The notes beneath the pieces are model-generated. The model did not search any database, had not been told where the DNA came from, and was given only the letters and a program-made list of their open reading frames with translations. Positions 59,623 to 64,000 of a stretch of 64,000 nucleotides of DNA are shown here, piece after piece (position 1 is the stretch's first letter; every line of letters starts with the position of its first letter). The position numbers were made by a program, and so were the translations under genes. Source of the DNA: JACRLV01 sp045863555 (GTDB lineage Bacteria; Planctomycetota; Phycisphaerae; UBA1845; Fen-1342); contig BTUU01000005.1 in the NCBI GenBank assembly GCA_045863555.1, positions 124,001 to 188,000 on the forward strand, written 5' to 3'.

Positions 59623-62136
59623 TTATTCCTCGGCCGCCCCTTCGTCCGCCTGCCCTTCGACCGTCATCTGCGCCAGCAGCACCATCTTCGGGTCCGCGAC
59701 CAACCTGTCCGGCTTGCGCGGCAGCGCGATCTCAAACACCTGTTCCACCTCGCCGACGCGCACCGTCTCCGCGCGCTTCTCCTCGCCCAATGCGAATTCA
59801 AGATCCAGCGGGAACGTGAACTTCGGCTGCCGGTCATCGATCTGCTGCGTCTGCTTCACCGTCACGACCGCCGCGCCGAGCTTCTCGTCCCACCGCCAGC
59901 CGACCGCCACTTTCGGGATTCCCCGCAGGTGCACCCATTGCTCGAAGAAATCACCCAGGTCGCGCCCCGACGCCTCCTCAAACGCCGCCTGAAGGTCCGC
60001 CGTGACCGCCCCGCGCCACCGGTTCTGCTCCAGGTACCGCCGCACGCCGTTCCAGAACGTCTCCTCGCCGAGTTCGTGCCGCAGCATGTGCAGCACCCAC
60101 GAACCCTTGTAGTACACCAGGCCCGCACCGAATTCGTAGATCTCCCCCGGCCGCGTGATCGCCCGGTTCACCATCGGCTGCGACGCGCCCATCGAGCCGA
60201 ACCCGATGATCATGCCCCGCGCCCGCCGCATTTCGCGAGCAAACGCCGCCTCGCCCTTCTTCTCGCGCATCCAGTTCTGATGCAGGTACGTCGCGAATCC
60301 CTCGTTCAGCCACGCCTCGGTCACATGCGCGTAGCTCGCGATTCCCGCGAACCACGCGTGGGCAATCATGTGCGCGACGTAGTCGAACTGGGCCCGGTCG
60401 CTGCTGCCCATCGCGTCGTACATCGTCGGCGCGATCATGTCGAAACCGGCGTGCTCCATCCCGCCATGAAAGTGGCCCGGCACCGAAACATGGCTGAACT
60501 GCGGAAACGGATACTCGATACCGATCAACTTCTGGTAGTAGTCCAGGATCGCCGGCGCATCCTTGAACGCCTCCCGCGCCGCCTCCTCGTACGGCTTCTG
60601 CACGTACGCAAAGACCGGCGTCGGACCCCCGTCGAATTTCAGCGTCGTGAATCTCCCCACCGCGAACCCGAACAGATGCGGATCGATCGGCGTCGCCAGC
60701 CGCCAGTGATGCCTCGCCCGCCCCTCGGAAACCGCCGGCTCGCCCACCGGCGCACCGACCGATACCGCCGAAAACTCCGGCGGCGTCGTGATGATCACAT
60801 CGCACGAGCCCCAACGCGTGCTCGGCCAGTCATGGCACGGCAGCCAGTAGCGCGCCTGGATCGGCTCCGCGTGCGTGTAGACCACAAAATCGTCATCCTC
60901 GCCCGCGAAGAACAGACCGAGCTTGGCCTTCTCCACCCGGTACGAAATCCGGAGCTGCACCCGCTGCCCGGCCGTCGTCCGCGCCGGCAGGTCGATGTCC
61001 AGCGAGTCGATATCCGTCGCGAACGACAGCGCGTTCCAATCCGGGCCGATCTCCACACCCTCGACCTTCGGGCCCACGCAATCCAGCTCGAGCGTCCGCG
61101 CCCCGCCGTTCCGAGCACGCAGGTCGTACGTCACCACCGCCCGCATCCGCTGCGCGCTGAAATCCTCCGCCGTAAAGTCCGCCTCCAGCTGCATCGACAC
61201 AAACTCGAAGTCGATCGGCGGCGAATCAAACGGCGCTGCCGCCCGGACCGGCCGCGGTTTTGCCGGCGCGGGTCGACCCACGGGCTGTCCTGTCCGCGGC
61301 GTGGTATCGATCGCGGGCGGCGTTCGCGGCATCGGCTCCTTCACCCGATCGCGTTCGGTCTCGCCCGGTTGCACCGTCGCCGACTCGCTCGGTTTCGCGG
61401 CCGGCACGGGCGCCGGTTGCGCCGCAGGTTCATTGCCGCGAACGACGGGTCTCTCGCCCGAGGACGCACCCGCGGGCTGAGCCGGTTCCGCCGGAGGCTC
61501 GACGGTTTTCTCCGCTGCGGGCATCCCGGTGCGTTCGGTACGCTCCTCCGTTTTCGGCGACTCAACCGTCCGCTCAGGCTCCTTCGCAGGGACAGCCGGG
61601 GCTTCCGACGGCTTGGCCGACGGCTCCGCGGGCTTCCGCGCCTCGGCAACCTTCGCCTCGGGCTCACTCCTCGCCGGCGTCGGCCGGCTCGGCGGTTCGC
61701 GCCGGGGCGCGGGGCGATTCTCACGCGGTTTGCCTGCGTCCACGGGCTGGATCGGACGCTCGGTAGCATCCTCTCGAGGTTCGGCCGACCGGGAAGGCTG
61801 CGGCGCTGGCGCCGGCTCGGCGGCCGGCCTGTCCGCCATCGCGACCTCCGGCGCCGTCGGCGCGGCCGTGGCCGCGGGCGCTGCTTCGGGTGCACGATCC
61901 GGCGCTGGGTCGCCCGCGGGCGCGGCCGGCGGCGCATTGTTCACCGCGAACACGTCGGACGTGTCCTCACCCTCGACCGGCGTCTCGCGCACCACGATAT
62001 TCGGCCGCGACGAACGCGCGGTCGTTCCGCAACCGAGGAAGAGCAGCACGCTGGTTGTCGCGAGTGCGGCAAGAACCAGTCGGCCGATCGATGGACGCGC
62101 GCAGCCCGTCGCCGCGCCGGACTTCCTGTGACGCAT
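59623..62136 (-). CDS. M1 aminopeptidase-like lipoprotein, catalytic Glu replaced by Met
   Basis: An 837-residue lipoprotein. The ATG at 62136 has GAGGAGG upstream; LLFLGCG is the lipobox. Residues 45-320 are a disordered Pro/Ala/Glu-rich linker. From about 325 it follows the M1 peptidase order: a beta-sandwich domain, GGMEH in place of GAMEN (about 553), the zinc motif region, NEGFATY and the YYKG tyrosine block. The HExxH motif reads HMIAH (H589-M590-I-A-H593): zinc ligands H589, H593 and E612 are kept with correct spacing, but the general-base glutamate is methionine (codon at 60367-60369). It is therefore probably a catalytically dead member, perhaps a binding or sensing protein. Overlapped by no other gene; the hydrolase gene starts its own frame 24 bp upstream. 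Confidence 0.9.
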   Translation of the reverse strand: MRHRKSGAATGCARPSIGRLVLAALATTSVLLFLGCGTTARSSRPNIVVRETPVEGEDTSDVFAVNNAPPAAPAGDPAPDRAPEAAPAATAAPTAPEVAMADRPAAEPAPAPQPSRSAEPREDATERPIQPVDAGKPRENRPAPRREPPSRPTPARSEPEAKVAEARKPAEPSAKPSEAPAVPAKEPERTVESPKTEERTERTGMPAAEKTVEPPAEPAQPAGASSGERPVVRGNEPAAQPAPVPAAKPSESATVQPGETERDRVKEPMPRTPPAIDTTPRTGQPVGRPAPAKPRPVRAAAPFDSPPIDFEFVSMQLEADFTAEDFSAQRMRAVVTYDLRARNGGARTLELDCVGPKVEGVEIGPDWNALSFATDIDSLDIDLPARTTAGQRVQLRISYRVEKAKLGLFFAGEDDDFVVYTHAEPIQARYWLPCHDWPSTRWGSCDVIITTPPEFSAVSVGAPVGEPAVSEGRARHHWRLATPIDPHLFGFAVGRFTTLKFDGGPTPVFAYVQKPYEEAAREAFKDAPAILDYYQKLIGIEYPFPQFSHVSVPGHFHGGMEHAGFDMIAPTMYDAMGSSDRAQFDYVAHMIAHAWFAGIASYAHVTEAWLNEGFATYLHQNWMREKKGEAAFAREMRRARGMIIGFGSMGASQPMVNRAITRPGEIYEFGAGLVYYKGSWVLHMLRHELGEETFWNGVRRYLEQNRWRGAVTADLQAAFEEASGRDLGDFFEQWVHLRGIPKVAVGWRWDEKLGAAVVTVKQTQQIDDRQPKFTFPLDLEFALGEEKRAETVRVGEVEQVFEIALPRKPDRLVADPKMVLLAQMTVEGQADEGAAEE

Positions 62137-62159
62137 GATTCGCCTCCTCGCGCAGCAGG

Positions 62160-63308
62160 CTACTGGGTCGCCGCGGTATCGCGCGCCCGGATCCACTCGA
62201 GTATCTGCGGGTAGACGCGCTCGGTCGCGATCGGCGCATACTCAAACTCGCCGTGCGACATCGTCTCGAACAACTGAAATGTCCGGTCCGCCGTCCGAAC
62301 GCGGTCAAAGAAAACCGTGCGCGTCGTCTCCGCGCTCGCGATGTGATCGCGCCCGCCCGCGATCACGAACACCGGCGACTCGATCAGGTCGTAGTGCTCC
62401 GAGTACACGTGGTCCGGCGTGCCCAGCGAACTGACGAACCCGCCCATCCGCACGCTCTTCGAGAGCTGCCGCAGGACGCCCGATTTCATCGTGTCCGCCG
62501 CCCGGAGCAAGCCGTTCACAAACGTCTCCGCGCTGAAGTTCGCCGCCCCTTTGATGTTGGTCGAATACCACTGCATCGCCGTCGTCTTCAGCCAGGTCGA
62601 AAACGCCCCCCCGCCCGCCAGGTCCCCCGCCCCGCGCAGCCAGTCCAGCCGTACCGACCCGGCCGATCGGATCAGTCCCTCCAGCCACCCGAACCGCGAC
62701 AAAAACTCAAACGCGAGATTCTGGTCCCCCTGCCCCGCCGGCCACAGCGATCCCCAGTTCAACCCGCCCCCGTCTGAAAACGCGCTCCGCGGCCAGCGCA
62801 GCGCCGCGGGAAATTCAATCAGCACCGCCCCGGCCGTCTCTCGCGCCCGGTTCCGCGCCGCGTTCTCGTCCGCGATGATCGTCTCCTGGTCGCCGTACCC
62901 GACGATCACCGCGCCCTGAAGGTACGCCGCGATCGTCATCGCCCCGAGGCTGTTCCCGATCAGAAACGGCCGCCTGCCCGTAGCGCGCTGGACGTGTCCC
63001 GCGACCGCGGGAAAGTCAAACACGATTGAATGATCAACACACCAGTCGGCCTGCCCCTCCGGCGGCTCACTGAGCATGTGCGGCCGGCCGCAGCCGCGGT
63101 GGTTCATCAGCCAGAGATCGTAGCCCGCCGCGTGCAGCACCGACGCGAGGCTGCGGTAACGGCAGCCGGGCGCATCAATGTCCGGAATGTCCCACAGGTC
63201 CGCGTTGACCGCGAGCCCATGCAGCAGGATCACCGGCGTGCCGGGCCCGGGTCGACGCTTGCACGCGATCCGGGCGCCGTCGCGGCTCGTGATGCGCTCG
63301 ATGTTCAT
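62160..63308 (-). CDS. Alpha/beta hydrolase
   Basis: A 382-residue hydrolase of the lipase/esterase type. HG oxyanion strand ILLHGLAVNADLW near 30, nucleophile elbow GNSLGA near 136, acid in GGRDHIAS and histidine in MSHGEFEY near 360 form a complete triad. The WLMNHRGCGRPHM segment recalls lysosomal/gastric-type lipases. No signal peptide from the ATG at 63308 (the longer frame adds a Pro-rich leader I do not trust). The next gene on the strand starts 23 bp after its stop. Substrate unknown. Confidence 0.88.
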   Translation of the reverse strand: MNIERITSRDGARIACKRRPGPGTPVILLHGLAVNADLWDIPDIDAPGCRYRSLASVLHAAGYDLWLMNHRGCGRPHMLSEPPEGQADWCVDHSIVFDFPAVAGHVQRATGRRPFLIGNSLGAMTIAAYLQGAVIVGYGDQETIIADENAARNRARETAGAVLIEFPAALRWPRSAFSDGGGLNWGSLWPAGQGDQNLAFEFLSRFGWLEGLIRSAGSVRLDWLRGAGDLAGGGAFSTWLKTTAMQWYSTNIKGAANFSAETFVNGLLRAADTMKSGVLRQLSKSVRMGGFVSSLGTPDHVYSEHYDLIESPVFVIAGGRDHIASAETTRTVFFDRVRTADRTFQLFETMSHGEFEYAPIATERVYPQILEWIRARDTAATQ

Positions 63309-63378
63309 CCGCGGAAGTGTCGGGGGGGGCGGCCATCGAATCAAGCCGCCCCGGGTACGCGGCGCACCGGGCCGATCG

Positions 63379-63804
63379 CTATTTGAGCTTGAAAACGCCC
63401 CGGCCGATCTTCTGCACCGTCGGCATCTGCGTCAGCGCGATCCCCACGCTCTTCGCCAGCGTCTTGTTCTTTGTCTTGAAGCCGCTCTTCAGGACCGCGT
63501 TCGTGACATCCGTTACCCGCATCTGGCCGCCGCCGTCCAGCACGCGGTGGATATATGCCTTCAGCGAACCCGTGCGATATCCGCGCCCTTCGCGCCCCGC
63601 CGCCTTCCCGCTTCCCGGCGGCCGGCCGCGCCGCGCACCGCCCGAGACCGGAGCATCGAACGCTCGCAAGGCGGCCTCGACAGCCGAAATCCGCTCCTCA
63701 AGCTGCGAGCGCTGCTGGCGCAGGGAGGACAGCGCAACCTGAAGACTCGATACGGCTGCGGAGGTGTCACCGGCTGCACGGGTACTACTGCGAGGTCTTG
63801 GCAT
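63379..63804 (-). CDS. Small coiled-coil protein with AT-hook-like and HARE-HTH-like domain
   Basis: 141 residues from an ATG with AAAGGAA upstream. Residues 18-48 form a coiled coil (LRQQRSQLEERISAVEAAL). A GRPPGSGK segment near 62 resembles an AT-hook. Residues 78-141 (LKAYIHRVL, MRVTDVTNAVLKSGFKTKNK, a basic end) look like a HARE-HTH/winged-helix fold. A DNA-binding role, perhaps as a nucleoid-associated or modulating protein, is inferred from these parts. It has its own promoter and precedes the hydrolase gene by 70 bp. Confidence 0.78.
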   Translation of the reverse strand: MPRPRSSTRAAGDTSAAVSSLQVALSSLRQQRSQLEERISAVEAALRAFDAPVSGGARRGRPPGSGKAAGREGRGYRTGSLKAYIHRVLDGGGQMRVTDVTNAVLKSGFKTKNKTLAKSVGIALTQMPTVQKIGRGVFKLK

Positions 63805-63907
63805 GGCAGTTCCTTTGTGTAACGGCGCGCGGGCGCGCCCCACGAGACCCGACGCCCCCAAACGGCTCTGTACTTGTGGATCACCGCGCCGGGGGTGAAT
63901 ACCTGAA

Positions 63908-63935
63908 ATACTACGCCCGGGCCGCGCAGCGTCAA
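63908..63935 (-). promoter_or_regulatory. Promoter of the coiled-coil/HTH gene
   Basis: On the minus strand TTGACG (63935-63930), a 16-bp spacer and TAGTAT (63913-63908). Transcription would start near 63901, about 97 nt before the ATG at 63804. Nothing else is seen from here to the right edge. Confidence 0.55.
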
Positions 63936-64000
63936 CCGCTTGCCATCACTAAAGTTCCGTTCGACAGGCCAGCGATCCGGCCTGCGCCAGCTCGCGGCTG

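Noticed and set aside
59623..62136. Pseudogene status of the M1-like protein
   Set aside because: The frame is intact with good ribosome site, lipobox and all other motifs kept, so a functional non-catalytic protein is more likely than decay.

Overview
The window is high-GC bacterial DNA that is almost fully coding. It reads like a member of the Planctomycetota, probably Phycisphaerae-like. The pointers are dockerin-like C-termini ending in a cysteine, PEP-CTERM tails, a pseudopilin-like protein with a conserved C-terminal end, an ECF sigma factor beside a WD40 Ser/Thr kinase, a DUF4838 protein and a Tat-exported Gfo/Idh oxidoreductase. Taxonomy is inferred from gene content only. I saw no rRNA, tRNA, CRISPR array, insertion sequence or phage integrase.

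Region 1 (1-13701, minus strand) looks like a beta-glucan utilisation locus. A LacI-type regulator is followed by a pseudopilin, a PEP-CTERM protein, a secreted GH16 laminarinase with CBM and dockerin, a large repeat-built secreted dockerin protein, a sugar ABC importer (binding protein and two permeases), a GH1 beta-glucosidase and the start of another secreted, possibly glycosidase, protein. The logic is extracellular cleavage, import, then intracellular cleavage to glucose. No importer ATPase is present, so a shared one must exist elsewhere.

Region 2 (13906-20504, minus) is a complete MacAB-TolC-like efflux set: outer-membrane lipoprotein factor, adaptor, ATPase and permease, preceded by a tiny lipoprotein. 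Region 3 (20788-27555) is metabolic: an ADP-forming acyl-CoA synthetase, a divergent ROK sugar kinase, a DUF4838 protein and a Gfo/Idh oxidoreductase.

Region 4 (27640-42518) is the most unusual part. A Ser/Thr kinase with a WD40 sensor and an ECF sigma factor lie back-to-back with a six-gene VgrG cargo island on the plus strand. The island holds a LysM/TTR-like adaptor, a large toxin-like protein with a candidate EF/ExoY-type C-terminal domain, a candidate immunity protein, VgrG with a C-terminal TTR-like extension, a LysM/TTR-like/peptidoglycan-binding protein and a calcineurin-type metallophosphoesterase. No other type VI secretion genes are in the window.

Region 5 (42513-64000) holds a winged-helix regulator coupled to an aspartyl protease, a TetR-controlled RND pump with two clear operators, clpC with promoter and terminator, a cyclic-phosphate receiver protein overlapping a type II NADH dehydrogenase, a membrane protein, a PEP-CTERM protein, a hybrid histidine kinase with a FixL-like PAS domain, a 3-hydroxyacyl-CoA dehydrogenase, an M1-family lipoprotein whose catalytic glutamate is replaced by methionine, an alpha/beta hydrolase, and a small coiled-coil/HTH protein.
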